Source of the DNA: Prevotella sp. P5-108
GTDB taxonomy: Bacteria > Bacteroidota > Bacteroidia > Bacteroidales > Bacteroidaceae
Assembly: GCF_002251385.1 (NCBI RefSeq)
Contig: NZ_NPJJ01000043.1
Span: 62,001 to 126,000 of the forward strand
Direction of reading: 5' to 3'
DNA: 64,000 nucleotides
The position numbers and the translations under genes were made by a program. The number at the start of each line of letters is the position of its first letter. The stretch's first letter is position 1. The notes beneath the pieces are model-generated. The model did no database searches, was not told the origin of the DNA, and worked only from the letters and a program-made list of their open reading frames with translations. Below, one piece after another: positions 34,850 through 43,959 of the stretch.

Positions 34850-37405
34850 ATGAAACGATATATATTGATACTCGTTGGTATTTATATTACAATGGCCATC
34901 AAGGGACAGCATATTAACGTTGCTGCCCCTTCTCGGGTTAATGTCGGTGAAAATTTCAGAGTGGCATATACAGTAAGCACTCAGGATGTCGATGATTTCA
35001 GATCAAACATGCGTTCTACTGACGAAGTCGAAGTCATCGCTGGACCTTATGCCTCCAAAGTCTCAAGTTTCAGTATGGTCAATGGTCATACAACTTCCAG
35101 TTCATCCATAACATACACATATACTCTATATGCCAACAAGGCCGGAATATTCACGGTTCCCGCCGCTCACGCTAAAATCCATGGCAAAACTATTGCCTCT
35201 CATAGTACAAAGATAACGATATCCGGTCAGGCGCGTAGCAACAATAACAATGCTCACAACAATCCAAACACTTCTGCCATCCATGAACAAGGTAGCAGAA
35301 TATCTGGTAACGAACTCTTTATCAAGGTAAGTGCTAACAAACGCAAGGTTCATGAACAGGAGCCGATCTTGCTGACTTACAAAGTGTATACAACGCTGGA
35401 GCTGACTCAGTTGGAAGGAAAGATGCCGGACTTGACAGGCTTCCATACACAAGAAGTCAAGTTGCCGCAACAGAAGAGTTTCCATATAGAGAGGGTTAAT
35501 GGTCGTCCATATAGATGCGTAACATGGAGCCAGTACGTCATGTACCCTCAAATGACAGGTAGCTTGAAGATACCAAGCATCACTTTCCATGGTATCGTGG
35601 TTCAGGAGAATCGCTCGGTTGATCCTTTTGAGGCTTTCTTCAATGGCGGCTCTGGTTATGTGGAGGTAAAACGCGACATCGTTGCCCCGGGCTTGTCCGT
35701 TGAGGTAGAGCCGTTACCCACAAAACCGGCGAATTTCTCTGGCGGAGTCGGTAAATTCAATATCTCTGCCCAGGTAGACAACAAGGATATCAAGGCGGGT
35801 GAGCCTCTTAACTTCAGAGTCGTTATCGGTGGTTACGGCAACTTGAAACTTATCAAGCAGCCTGTTGTAAAGTTCCCCAAAGATTTCGACCAGTATGATG
35901 CAAAGATTACAGACAAGACCAAACTTACGTCCAATGGCTTGGAGGGAAACATGATTTATGACTTCCTTGCTGTTCCACGCAATCAAGGCAACTATACAAT
36001 ACCTCCCGTTGAACTCGTCTACTATGATGTTGACCGCAATCAGTATCGCACCGTGAAGACGCAGGCCATTAATTTGCAGATAGCTAAAGGCGATGGCAAG
36101 AGTGGTAGCGTCTCTGACTATGCCAAGGATCAAAATACTGATATCCGTGGCATCAAAGAAGGCGGAGTCACAATCAAAAATTTCTCTTCAATGTTCTTCG
36201 GTAGCGTAGCCTATTGGACTTCATTGATTATTGTAATAGTAATCTTTGTCGTATTGCTGGTTGTTTTCAGAAAGAGGGCAGTCCTTAACGCCGACGTGGT
36301 CAGAATCAAGGGTAAGAAGGCCAACAGAATTGCAACCAAACGACTGAGGAAGGCAAGCAAACTGATGATACAAGGTAAATCCGAAGAATTCTATGACGAG
36401 GTGCTTAGAGCCTTGTGGGGATATGTCGGCGACAAGTTGAATATGGCTATCGAAGAATTGTCAAGAGATAACATTTCGCAGACATTGGCCAATCACAGCG
36501 TTGATGATGCTACCATCCAGAAGTTTACTGATGCCTTGACAGAGTGCGAGTTTGAAAGATTTGCGCCCGGAGACCCTGCGGGCAACATGAACAAGACTTT
36601 TGAATCTGCAATGACTGCCATTATTGAAATTGAGAGAGTGATGAAAAAGAAGAACCGTATCAATACGAAAGCGTTGTTGGTAGTGATGGCGCTGGCAGTT
36701 TCATGCCAGGTTGGTGCTGTTACCAAAGAAAATGCTGACAAGGAATATAAGAGAGGTAACTACCAACAGGCCATACAGGATTATCAAGAGCTCCTGAAGA
36801 GCGGTAAATCTCCTGAGATTTATTATAATCTCGGCAATGCGTATTTCCGTTCTGACAACATTTCGCAATCAATTCTCGCCTACGAGCGTGCGTTGTTGTT
36901 ATCGCCCGGAGACGCTGATGTACGGTTTAACCTGAAATTTGCGCGCAACAAGACCATTGACAAGATAGTACCAGAAGACCAGATGTTTTTTAAGACATGG
37001 TATCAGTCACTGGTATTTTACACTGGCATTGATTCTTGGGCTATTGTCAGCCTAGTGTCCATCATCGGAGCATTGTCTTTGGTCCTTTTCTACTTATTTG
37101 GCAATCGAGTATTGGTCAGGAAGGTAGGTTTCTATGGCGCCTTAGTTCTTATCGTTGTCACCGCATTCAGCATGCTTTTCGCGCAACAACAAAAGGAGAT
37201 GCTGTTACACAGAACAGGCGCAATTATCATTTCTTCCACAGTAAATGTGAAGAAGACGCCCGCTCCTACATCTACTGATGTTTATGTCTTGCATGAAGGT
37301 ACGAAGGTAGACATAACAGACCAGTCCATAGAGGGTTGGTACGGCATCAAACTTGCTGATGGAAGAGAGGGATGGATTAAGTCTTTATCTTTGGAGAAGA
37401 TATAA
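34850..37405 (+). CDS. batD: fused BatD-BatE protein
   Basis: One uninterrupted frame of 851 residues joins BatD and BatE, usually two genes. Residues 1-20 are a signal peptide. About 25-450 are BatD-type beta-sandwich repeats in the periplasm. A transmembrane helix lies near 460-485, and a cytoplasmic helical segment follows to about 595. At residue 598 (DNA 36641) an internal Met begins MKKKNRINTKALLVVMALAV, which looks exactly like a signal peptide; beyond it come TPRs (KEYKRGNYQQAIQDYQELL), two transmembrane helices and an SH3-like domain (VNVKKTPAPTSTDVYVL, GWYGIKLADGREGWI), the BatE layout. I picked ATG 34850 over the in-frame ATG at 34823 because it gives a clean signal peptide. Separate translation of BatE from 36641 is possible. 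Confidence 0.88.
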   Translation: MKRYILILVGIYITMAIKGQHINVAAPSRVNVGENFRVAYTVSTQDVDDFRSNMRSTDEVEVIAGPYASKVSSFSMVNGHTTSSSSITYTYTLYANKAGIFTVPAAHAKIHGKTIASHSTKITISGQARSNNNNAHNNPNTSAIHEQGSRISGNELFIKVSANKRKVHEQEPILLTYKVYTTLELTQLEGKMPDLTGFHTQEVKLPQQKSFHIERVNGRPYRCVTWSQYVMYPQMTGSLKIPSITFHGIVVQENRSVDPFEAFFNGGSGYVEVKRDIVAPGLSVEVEPLPTKPANFSGGVGKFNISAQVDNKDIKAGEPLNFRVVIGGYGNLKLIKQPVVKFPKDFDQYDAKITDKTKLTSNGLEGNMIYDFLAVPRNQGNYTIPPVELVYYDVDRNQYRTVKTQAINLQIAKGDGKSGSVSDYAKDQNTDIRGIKEGGVTIKNFSSMFFGSVAYWTSLIIVIVIFVVLLVVFRKRAVLNADVVRIKGKKANRIATKRLRKASKLMIQGKSEEFYDEVLRALWGYVGDKLNMAIEELSRDNISQTLANHSVDDATIQKFTDALTECEFERFAPGDPAGNMNKTFESAMTAIIEIERVMKKKNRINTKALLVVMALAVSCQVGAVTKENADKEYKRGNYQQAIQDYQELLKSGKSPEIYYNLGNAYFRSDNISQSILAYERALLLSPGDADVRFNLKFARNKTIDKIVPEDQMFFKTWYQSLVFYTGIDSWAIVSLVSIIGALSLVLFYLFGNRVLVRKVGFYGALVLIVVTAFSMLFAQQQKEMLLHRTGAIIISSTVNVKKTPAPTSTDVYVLHEGTKVDITDQSIEGWYGIKLADGREGWIKSLSLEKI

Positions 37406-37421
37406 TTAGCTGTAATTAAGC

Positions 37422-38108
37422 ATGAATTATTCTACACTATATGACGCAGACAAAACCTTGCTGATGGTCTTCAATGGGAGCCATTGCGCCTTCGTTGACA
37501 GATTGGCAGTGACGCTGACTTGCGGCTATATGTGGATACTGCTTTATATTGCCCTCTTGCTGTTGGTCATAAATAACCATAAAACTGTGGCCCAAATCTC
37601 ATTGGTCATAGGTATGGCCTTGCTTGCTATAGTCTTGAGCGAGGGAATGGCAGACTTGATAGTTAAGCCACTCGTTGCTCGACTTCGCCCCATCCATGAT
37701 ACACTTATGCAAGATAGTGTTCAGGTCGTCAACAATTATCGTGCAGAGGGATATAGTTTCTTCTCTGCCCATGCATCCAACACTATGGCTGTGGCCGTTT
37801 TCTTCAGTTTGTTAGTTAAGGACCGCCTCTTCGCATGTACCTTGATTACCTGGGCGCTCGTCAATTGTTGGACGCGGCTTTATCTTGGCGTCCATTATCC
37901 GAGCGACATTATCGTTGGGATGGTGTGGGGCAGTGTCAGCGGCCTTTTTGCCTATACTATGTATAATAAGGTAAAAGACACAAGACGCGTTAGGGCCTCC
38001 GACGACGCCGCGACCACCGATATGGCGTATCGTCGTTCAGATATCAACACAGTAATCTGCGTCATGGCGCTATTAGTTATATTCGCAATCATTTTTAGTT
38101 TGACATAA
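37422..38108 (+). CDS. PAP2-family membrane phosphatase
   Basis: 228-residue membrane protein of the type-2 phosphatidic acid phosphatase family with five or six transmembrane helices. Its catalytic motifs are present in order: KPLVARLRP (motif 1), SAHASNTMA (motif 2, with the catalytic His) and TRLYLGVHYPSD (motif 3). Members dephosphorylate lipid carriers or lipid A, for example undecaprenyl pyrophosphate; the substrate is not fixed by sequence. The stop shares one base with the queA start. Confidence 0.88.
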   Translation: MNYSTLYDADKTLLMVFNGSHCAFVDRLAVTLTCGYMWILLYIALLLLVINNHKTVAQISLVIGMALLAIVLSEGMADLIVKPLVARLRPIHDTLMQDSVQVVNNYRAEGYSFFSAHASNTMAVAVFFSLLVKDRLFACTLITWALVNCWTRLYLGVHYPSDIIVGMVWGSVSGLFAYTMYNKVKDTRRVRASDDAATTDMAYRRSDINTVICVMALLVIFAIIFSLT

Positions 38109-39358
38109 TGGATACAAAACATATTAAAATCAGTGATTACAATTATCCGCTGCCCGATGAGAGGATAGCCAAATTTCCTCTTGCCCAGCGTGATCATAGC
38201 AAACTACTCTTGTATAAACACGGCATAGTTTCGGAAGATGTTTTCAATCATCTGCCCGACCATTTGCCGGCTGGTTCGTTGATGGTATTCAATAATACCA
38301 AAGTGATACAGGCGCGTATGCACTTCAGGAAGGAGACCGGCGCATTGATAGAGATATTCTTGATGGAGCCCGCTTTCCCCGTTGACTATGAGCAGATATT
38401 CCAGACACGTCGCCACTGCGCGTGGAGGTGCATGATTGGTAACCTCAAGAAATGGAAGGAAGGTTCTCTGCATCGCGAGTTTGACATCAACGGCCATAAG
38501 TTTGTCCTCTCAGTCAGCCGCGACAACTCTCAGAACACAAAGGTCGCCACTGGCACCAACTTCTGGATTAACTTCGATTGGGATTCCGACGAGGTAAGTT
38601 TTGCGGAAATCTTGGATTCCATCGGCGAGCTTCCTATACCGCCATATCTTAACCGCGAGACACAGGAAAGTGACAAGACGACATACCAGACTGTCTATTC
38701 CAAGATAAAGGGTTCCGTAGCTGCCCCAACAGCAGGACTTCATTTCACCAAGGATGTCCTTGAGGCCTTAGATGACAAGGGTATTCACCGCGAGGAATTG
38801 ACGCTCCACGTAGGCGCAGGAACCTTCAAGCCGGTCAAGACCGAGCAGATTTGTGGCCACGAGATGCACAGCGAGTATATCGTCGTCAAGCGTACCACCC
38901 TGCAAACCCTCTTGCAGCACGACTGTAAGGCCATCGCCGTGGGAACGACAAGCGTCCGCACACTTGAGAGCCTATATTATATAGGTGTCAAATTGCAGTA
39001 TAATTCCAATGCTACTGAAGACGAGCTCCATGTCAATCAATGGGAGCCTTATGACGACAACCGTAATGGCAAGATAGTTGATGGCATCAGCCCCTGTCAA
39101 GCTATTCAGAATATACTGACATATCTTGAGACAAACCATCTTGAGGCACTGCATACAAGCACACAGATTATTATAGCTCCGGGTTTTGAGTACAAGATAG
39201 TCAAGATGCTCGTCACCAATTTCCATCAGCCACAAAGCACATTGCTTTTGCTGGTAAGTGCATTTGTCAATGGAGACTGGCACAAGATATATGACTACGC
39301 GCTGAGCCACGATTTCCGTTTCCTCAGCTATGGAGACAGTTCATTATTAATTCCCTAA
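38108..39358 (+). CDS. queA: S-adenosylmethionine:tRNA ribosyltransferase-isomerase
   Basis: 416-residue enzyme that transfers and rearranges the ribosyl part of SAM onto 7-aminomethyl-7-deazaguanine in tRNA to make epoxyqueuosine. Family blocks are NYPLPDERIAKFPL at the start, SVAAPTAGLHFT, HVGAGTFKPV, AVGTTSVRTLES and TNFHQPQSTLLLLVSAF. It is longer than the typical 345-residue proteobacterial form because of internal insertions. The start overlaps the PAP2 gene stop by one base. The base-exchange enzyme of the same pathway, Tgt, is at 50693-51820. Confidence 0.96.
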   Translation: MDTKHIKISDYNYPLPDERIAKFPLAQRDHSKLLLYKHGIVSEDVFNHLPDHLPAGSLMVFNNTKVIQARMHFRKETGALIEIFLMEPAFPVDYEQIFQTRRHCAWRCMIGNLKKWKEGSLHREFDINGHKFVLSVSRDNSQNTKVATGTNFWINFDWDSDEVSFAEILDSIGELPIPPYLNRETQESDKTTYQTVYSKIKGSVAAPTAGLHFTKDVLEALDDKGIHREELTLHVGAGTFKPVKTEQICGHEMHSEYIVVKRTTLQTLLQHDCKAIAVGTTSVRTLESLYYIGVKLQYNSNATEDELHVNQWEPYDDNRNGKIVDGISPCQAIQNILTYLETNHLEALHTSTQIIIAPGFEYKIVKMLVTNFHQPQSTLLLLVSAFVNGDWHKIYDYALSHDFRFLSYGDSSLLIP

Positions 39359-39377
39359 TTATTGGAAACGTAAAGAT

Positions 39378-40514
39378 ATGAAAATAGGAGATAAAGTTAG
39401 CTTCCTCAGTGAAACCGGCGGCGGAGTCATTGCAGGATTTCAAGGTAAGAATATTGTCCTCGTTGAGGATGAAGACGGCTTCCAGATTCCAACCCCCATC
39501 AATGAGGTAGTGGTCATTCGCAATGACGATTATAGCATTGCCAAGGTAGTTGCCAAGACCGAAAGCAAGCCTAAAGACAACAAGAGTGTCAAGGCCCTGC
39601 TTGCAGATGGTACGGATTCCGATGTCGATACCGATGTCGAATATGTCGACATCGCCGACAAGGAAGTTACCTTTAAGATGCCAGCCGAAGAGCGCAAAGG
39701 CGGAAACGCTCTCTCATGCTATCTTGCCTTTGTCCCAATCAATATCAAGGAGATGACGACCACCCGGTTTGAAGCCTACCTTGTCAATGACTGCAACTAT
39801 TGTCTGCAATACTCGTTCATGACTGCCGAAGGTAACGCCTGGACCCTACACTCACAGGGAGAAATCGAGCCCAATACATCTTTATATATAGAAGAGGTAG
39901 GAAGAGAAGAGCTCAACAGCCTTCTCAAGATGGGATTCCAACTCTTTGCCTACAAGAGAGAGAAGTCTTTCATCCTTAAACCTGTCGTTGAGGTTCAACT
40001 TAGGCTTGACCCCGTCAAGTTCTATAAACTCCACTCGTTCCAGAAGACCATTTATTTCGACACACCGGCATTGTTGTACACCATTGTAGAGGACGACAAG
40101 ATTGCGCATCCTCTCCATATCGATGCCGCTGAATTGAAGAGCAAGATGGCAGGCAACGTTGAACCTTCCCGTTTGGTGTCTGGCAAAGATACTGCCACCA
40201 AGCCACAGTCTGCACCGCGTCCGCGCAATAACGACGAACTGGTTGTCGACCTGCACATTGACGCTCTTCTCGACAGCACTGCTGGCATGTCGCATGCCGA
40301 TATCCTCAACTATCAGATTGGCAAGTTCCAGGAAGTGCTGGATAAATACAGCACCCAGAAGGGCAAGAAGATTATCTTTATCCATGGCAAGGGCGAGGGC
40401 GTGTTGCGCCATTCCCTCATCAATATGCTCAATTACAAATATAAGAGATACCAGTATCAGGATGCATCATTCCAGGAGTATGGTTATGGAGCAACTCAGG
40501 TAACTATCAGATAA
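39378..40514 (+). CDS. DUF2027 and Smr domain protein
   Basis: 378-residue protein with an N-terminal DUF2027 region (MKIGDKVSFLSETGGGVIAG to about 260) and a C-terminal Smr domain (about 295-378; VVDLHIDALL, IFIHGKGEGVLRHSL). Smr domains, as in MutS2, bind or nick DNA or act on RNA and collided ribosomes; the conserved D-L-H and H-G-x-G motifs are present. The combination is typical of Bacteroidetes and has no assigned function. It lies between queA and nadE. Confidence 0.88.
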   Translation: MKIGDKVSFLSETGGGVIAGFQGKNIVLVEDEDGFQIPTPINEVVVIRNDDYSIAKVVAKTESKPKDNKSVKALLADGTDSDVDTDVEYVDIADKEVTFKMPAEERKGGNALSCYLAFVPINIKEMTTTRFEAYLVNDCNYCLQYSFMTAEGNAWTLHSQGEIEPNTSLYIEEVGREELNSLLKMGFQLFAYKREKSFILKPVVEVQLRLDPVKFYKLHSFQKTIYFDTPALLYTIVEDDKIAHPLHIDAAELKSKMAGNVEPSRLVSGKDTATKPQSAPRPRNNDELVVDLHIDALLDSTAGMSHADILNYQIGKFQEVLDKYSTQKGKKIIFIHGKGEGVLRHSLINMLNYKYKRYQYQDASFQEYGYGATQVTIR

Positions 40515-40539
40515 CTTAACCATTCACAAACAGAACATT

Positions 40540-42468
40540 ATGAACTACGGATTTATAAAAGTCGCTTCGGCAGTTCCCTCTGTAAAGGTGGCAGATTGCA
40601 AATACAATGTCGAGCAGATAGAACAACAGATTATATTGGCCGAAGGGCAGGGGGTAGAGATTATTGTTTTCCCCGAACTGTCCCTTACTGGCTATACATG
40701 TCAGGACCTGTTTAGGCAGAACCTCTTGCTCGAAACCACAGAGAGTGCCATGCTCATGTTGCTCGACTTCACACGTCAGCTTAACATCATCTCCATCGTG
40801 GGTCTGCCCATCGCTGTTGGTGATTTGCTGCTCAACTGTGCCGCCATCATCCAGAAGGGCCAGATTTTGGGCATTGTTGCCAAGGAGTATCTGCCCAACT
40901 ACAACGAGTTCTACGAGAAGCGTTGGTTTGCTTCTGTTCAAGACCTGCGCACTACCGAACTGCGCTTTGCCGGCAATCAGATTAACCTCTCCTTCACGCC
41001 GCAGATTTTTGTCACTTGCGATGGCGTAAGGTTTGGTGTCGAAATTTGCGAAGATGTCTGGGCCCCCACGCCTCCCAGCAATCACCTTGCGTTGGCAGGT
41101 GCCGATATCATCTTCAATCTTTCTGCCAGCGACGAACTGATTGGCAAGCACGATTATCTCTGCAAGTTGCTGGCTCAACAGAGCGCACGCACCATCACTG
41201 GATATGTCTATTCGAGTGCCGGCTTTGGCGAAAGCACCCAGGATGTAGTCTATGGCGGCAATGCATTGATATTTGAGAACGGCCATTTGCTGCAGAGCGG
41301 GCCGCGCTTTGCGATGACACCACAGATGCAGGTAGCTCAGATAGATGTTGAACGCCTGCGGACAGAGCGCCGAGGCAACACCACCTATGTCAATGCCCAG
41401 CGCCGAATGATAGGCGAAGACGTCATCTTCAAGAACGCCCACTCCATACTGCCCAAGGATTTCGTTCTGGAGCGCCCGGTCGACGCCCATCCCTTTATAC
41501 CTTCTCCCGATATGATGGAAAAGAGTTGCGAGGAAATACTGAACATCCAGGTTATGGGACTTGCCAAGCGCCTCGTTCACACCAGTTGCCAGAAGGTTGT
41601 CATCGGTATAAGCGGTGGACTCGATTCCACTTTGGCATTGTTGGTATGTGCCATGACATTCGACAAGTTAGGACTCGACCGCAGCGGAATTATCGGTGTG
41701 ACCATGCCCGGTTTCGGCACCACTGACCGCACTTACACCAATGCCATCAAACTCATGCAGAGTCTCCACATTACCATCCGAGAGATAAGCATTGCCAAGA
41801 GCGTTACCCAGCACTTTGAGGATATTGGTCACGACATCTCTGTTCATGACACTACTTATGAGAACTCTCAGGCCCGAGAGCGTACCCAGATATTGATGGA
41901 TGTAAGCAATCAGGAGGGTGGGCTCGTTATCGGTACGGGCGACCTGTCCGAGCTGGCTCTTGGTTGGTGTACGTACAATGGCGACCACATGAGCATGTAT
42001 GCTGTCAATGCCAGCATCCCCAAAACACTTATTGCTTGTCTGGTCAAGTTTGTTGCTGGAACTATGGATGCCGACACCTCTGCCACTCTCCATGATGTGG
42101 TCGACACTCCCATCAGCCCCGAACTTGTTCCTGCCGACGAGGATGGCAATATCCAGCAGAAGACAGAGGACCTGGTTGGCCCCTACGAGCTTCACGACTT
42201 CTTCCTCTATTATTTCATGCGTCATGGATTCCGCCCGATGAAGATTTTCCTGCTTGCGCAGAAAGCCTTCGAAGGCCAGTACGACGATGACGTCATCAAG
42301 CATTGGCTCAAGACATTCTTCCGCCGCTTCTTCTCCCAGCAGTTCAAGCGCTCGTGCCTGCCCGATGGCCCCAAGGTTGGCAGCATCAGCCTGAGCCCCC
42401 GAGGAGACTGGCGTATGCCCAGCGATGCTTCGAGTGAGCTGTGGCTCAGAGAGTGTGAAATGCTCTAA
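40540..42468 (+). CDS. nadE: glutamine-dependent NAD+ synthetase
   Basis: 642-residue two-domain enzyme making NAD+ from nicotinate adenine dinucleotide, ATP and glutamine. The N-terminal nitrilase-type glutaminase has the Glu-Lys-Cys triad (Glu in VFPELSLTGYT, Lys in AKEYLPNYNEFYEKRWF, Cys in EICEDVWAP). The C-terminal synthetase has the ATP pyrophosphatase loop SGGLDSTLALL (about 353). It is the last gene of the long plus-strand run and ends at a bidirectional terminator (42493-42530). Confidence 0.97.
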   Translation: MNYGFIKVASAVPSVKVADCKYNVEQIEQQIILAEGQGVEIIVFPELSLTGYTCQDLFRQNLLLETTESAMLMLLDFTRQLNIISIVGLPIAVGDLLLNCAAIIQKGQILGIVAKEYLPNYNEFYEKRWFASVQDLRTTELRFAGNQINLSFTPQIFVTCDGVRFGVEICEDVWAPTPPSNHLALAGADIIFNLSASDELIGKHDYLCKLLAQQSARTITGYVYSSAGFGESTQDVVYGGNALIFENGHLLQSGPRFAMTPQMQVAQIDVERLRTERRGNTTYVNAQRRMIGEDVIFKNAHSILPKDFVLERPVDAHPFIPSPDMMEKSCEEILNIQVMGLAKRLVHTSCQKVVIGISGGLDSTLALLVCAMTFDKLGLDRSGIIGVTMPGFGTTDRTYTNAIKLMQSLHITIREISIAKSVTQHFEDIGHDISVHDTTYENSQARERTQILMDVSNQEGGLVIGTGDLSELALGWCTYNGDHMSMYAVNASIPKTLIACLVKFVAGTMDADTSATLHDVVDTPISPELVPADEDGNIQQKTEDLVGPYELHDFFLYYFMRHGFRPMKIFLLAQKAFEGQYDDDVIKHWLKTFFRRFFSQQFKRSCLPDGPKVGSISLSPRGDWRMPSDASSELWLRECEML

Positions 42469-42492
42469 GCCCGTCACCCACTTATAGAAATG

Positions 42493-42530
42493 ATAAAGGC
42501 CATCTATTCAGCATAATAGATGGCCTTTAT
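42493..42530. terminator. bidirectional terminator between nadE and xpt
   Basis: A 16-bp perfect stem (42493-42508 with 42515-42530, arm ATAAAGGCCATCTATT) with a six-base loop, flanked by A-rich and T-rich bases, between two convergent genes. Confidence 0.8.
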
Positions 42531-42547
42531 ATTGATGTTTGGTCGTA

Positions 42548-43117
42548 TTATTCACGTATCTTGATTTGGCAGTCGTCGAGAGAGTCAATGATGGCGAGGC
42601 TCTCACAGCGTACGCCAGCCTCTTCGATGACTTCGCGACCATGCTGGAAGGCTTTCTCTATGATGAAGCCCATGCCGACGAGCTCGCAGCCAGCCTGGTT
42701 GCACAGGTCGATGATACCCTTGGCGGCATTGCCATTGGCGAGGAAGTCGTCAATAAACAGCACCTTGTCTTCGGCGGTGAGATACTCCTTCGAGATGATT
42801 ACGTTGTACTCTCTCTGCTTGGTAAAGGAGAACACGGTGGTAGAAAGCAGACCCTCCATTGTCGAGGGTTTCTTCTTCTTGGCAAATACCACCGGCAGGT
42901 CAAGCAGGAAGCCCATCATTACAGCCGGAGCGATGCCCGATGCTTCAATGGTGATAATCTTGTTGATTTCGGTGGATGCGTAGCGGCGTATAAATTCCAC
43001 AGCTACCTGCTTCATAAGATTAGGGTCCATCTGATGGTTGATAAACTTGTCTACTTTCAAAATTCCTCCAGGATAACACTTACCCTCTTTCTTGATGCGG
43101 TCTATCAGAGTTTTCAT
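42548..43117 (-). CDS. xpt: xanthine phosphoribosyltransferase
   Basis: 189-residue purine-salvage enzyme converting xanthine and PRPP to XMP. The PRPP-binding loop [13 protein letters not shown] and the N-terminal [20 protein letters not shown] are specific to the Xpt group. [13 protein letters not shown] is the first part of the active site. It is the third gene of a minus-strand operon with a nucleotidase and an NADH pyrophosphatase, 46 bases after the latter. Confidence 0.94.
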   Translation of the reverse strand: MKTLIDRIKKEGKCYPGGILKVDKFINHQMDPNLMKQVAVEFIRRYASTEINKIITIEASGIAPAVMMGFLLDLPVVFAKKKKPSTMEGLLSTTVFSFTKQREYNVIISKEYLTAEDKVLFIDDFLANGNAAKGIIDLCNQAGCELVGMGFIIEKAFQHGREVIEEAGVRCESLAIIDSLDDCQIKIRE

Positions 43118-43163
43118 CGCTTTGTATTGTTATATTTCTTGACTATGTGTGTTGATATGTTTG

Positions 43164-43955
43164 CTATTTGTCTTTGTCAAAGTTCTTCAGCCAGTTGTCT
43201 ATCAGTTTTCGTGCCAATGACAGTTTTTCTGGTATCTGTGGGAGTTTGTCATAGCGGAACCACGCACCTTTACTCAACTCCGAGTATTGCAGATGCAGGT
43301 CGCCCGACTCGTACTCAGCATAGAAGCCCACCATCAGGCCGCAAGGGTAGGGCCAGGGCTGTGATGCCCAGTAGGTAAGGTTCTTGATGGTAAGCCCGGT
43401 CTCTTCCATGACCTCGCGGCGCACGGCTTCTTCGAGCGTTTCGCCAGTCTCTACAAATCCTGCCACCAGCCCGTAGAAATCTGTCTTGAAGTTTCGCGCG
43501 TGTACCAGCAGCACCTCGGGACCGCGGTGTATCAGCACGATGATCGCAGTGGCCAACTGCGGCCATATCTCCTTGCCGCAGTGCGTACACTTCTTGGATA
43601 TGTCGGTGTGCATTGCCATAGGCGAACCGCAGCAGCCACAGTAGCGTGTGGTTGAGTCCCAATAGAGCAGCTCATGACATTTCCCCGCTTTCAGATAGAA
43701 CTCGTTGGGAATTTTATAGAACGATGGTCTCAGCCCGCACATTTCATAGCGTCCGCTGTCATCCTGTATGGGTTCGCTGATGGCAAAAGCCTTGACCTGA
43801 TGACCATCTTCAAAGGGCGAAACATTGAGTATATTGGTCCAGGGTTGGGTCTTCACCGGACTCTTGGGCCCACAGGGAATTATGTAGCTCCCGTCTTCTG
43901 TGCGTTCCAGCAGCAGGCTGTCTTTGCAGAATACAAACCAATACGTATCGTTCAT
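43164..43955 (-). CDS. nudC: NADH pyrophosphatase (NudC-like Nudix hydrolase)
   Basis: 263-residue Nudix enzyme. A zinc ribbon (CGCCG...CTHCG) occupies about residues 105-130, and the Nudix box GFVETGETLEEAVRRE with EETGL follows, matching G-x5-E-x7-R-E-U-x-E-E-x-G-U. SQPWPYPCGLMVGF is the downstream NADH-specific block (SQPWPFP-x-S in E. coli; the Ser position here is Cys-Gly). The family hydrolyses NADH and decaps NAD-RNA. I chose ATG 43955, four bases after the nucleotidase stop; a longer frame to 44060 only overlaps that gene. Confidence 0.92.
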   Translation of the reverse strand: MNDTYWFVFCKDSLLLERTEDGSYIIPCGPKSPVKTQPWTNILNVSPFEDGHQVKAFAISEPIQDDSGRYEMCGLRPSFYKIPNEFYLKAGKCHELLYWDSTTRYCGCCGSPMAMHTDISKKCTHCGKEIWPQLATAIIVLIHRGPEVLLVHARNFKTDFYGLVAGFVETGETLEEAVRREVMEETGLTIKNLTYWASQPWPYPCGLMVGFYAEYESGDLHLQYSELSKGAWFRYDKLPQIPEKLSLARKLIDNWLKNFDKDK

Positions 43956-43959
43956 CGAC

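Noticed and set aside
40516..41580. A 354-codon minus-strand frame opposite nadE
   Set aside because: It lies wholly within the glutaminase half of nadE, whose catalytic triad is intact, and has no promoter or family signature.
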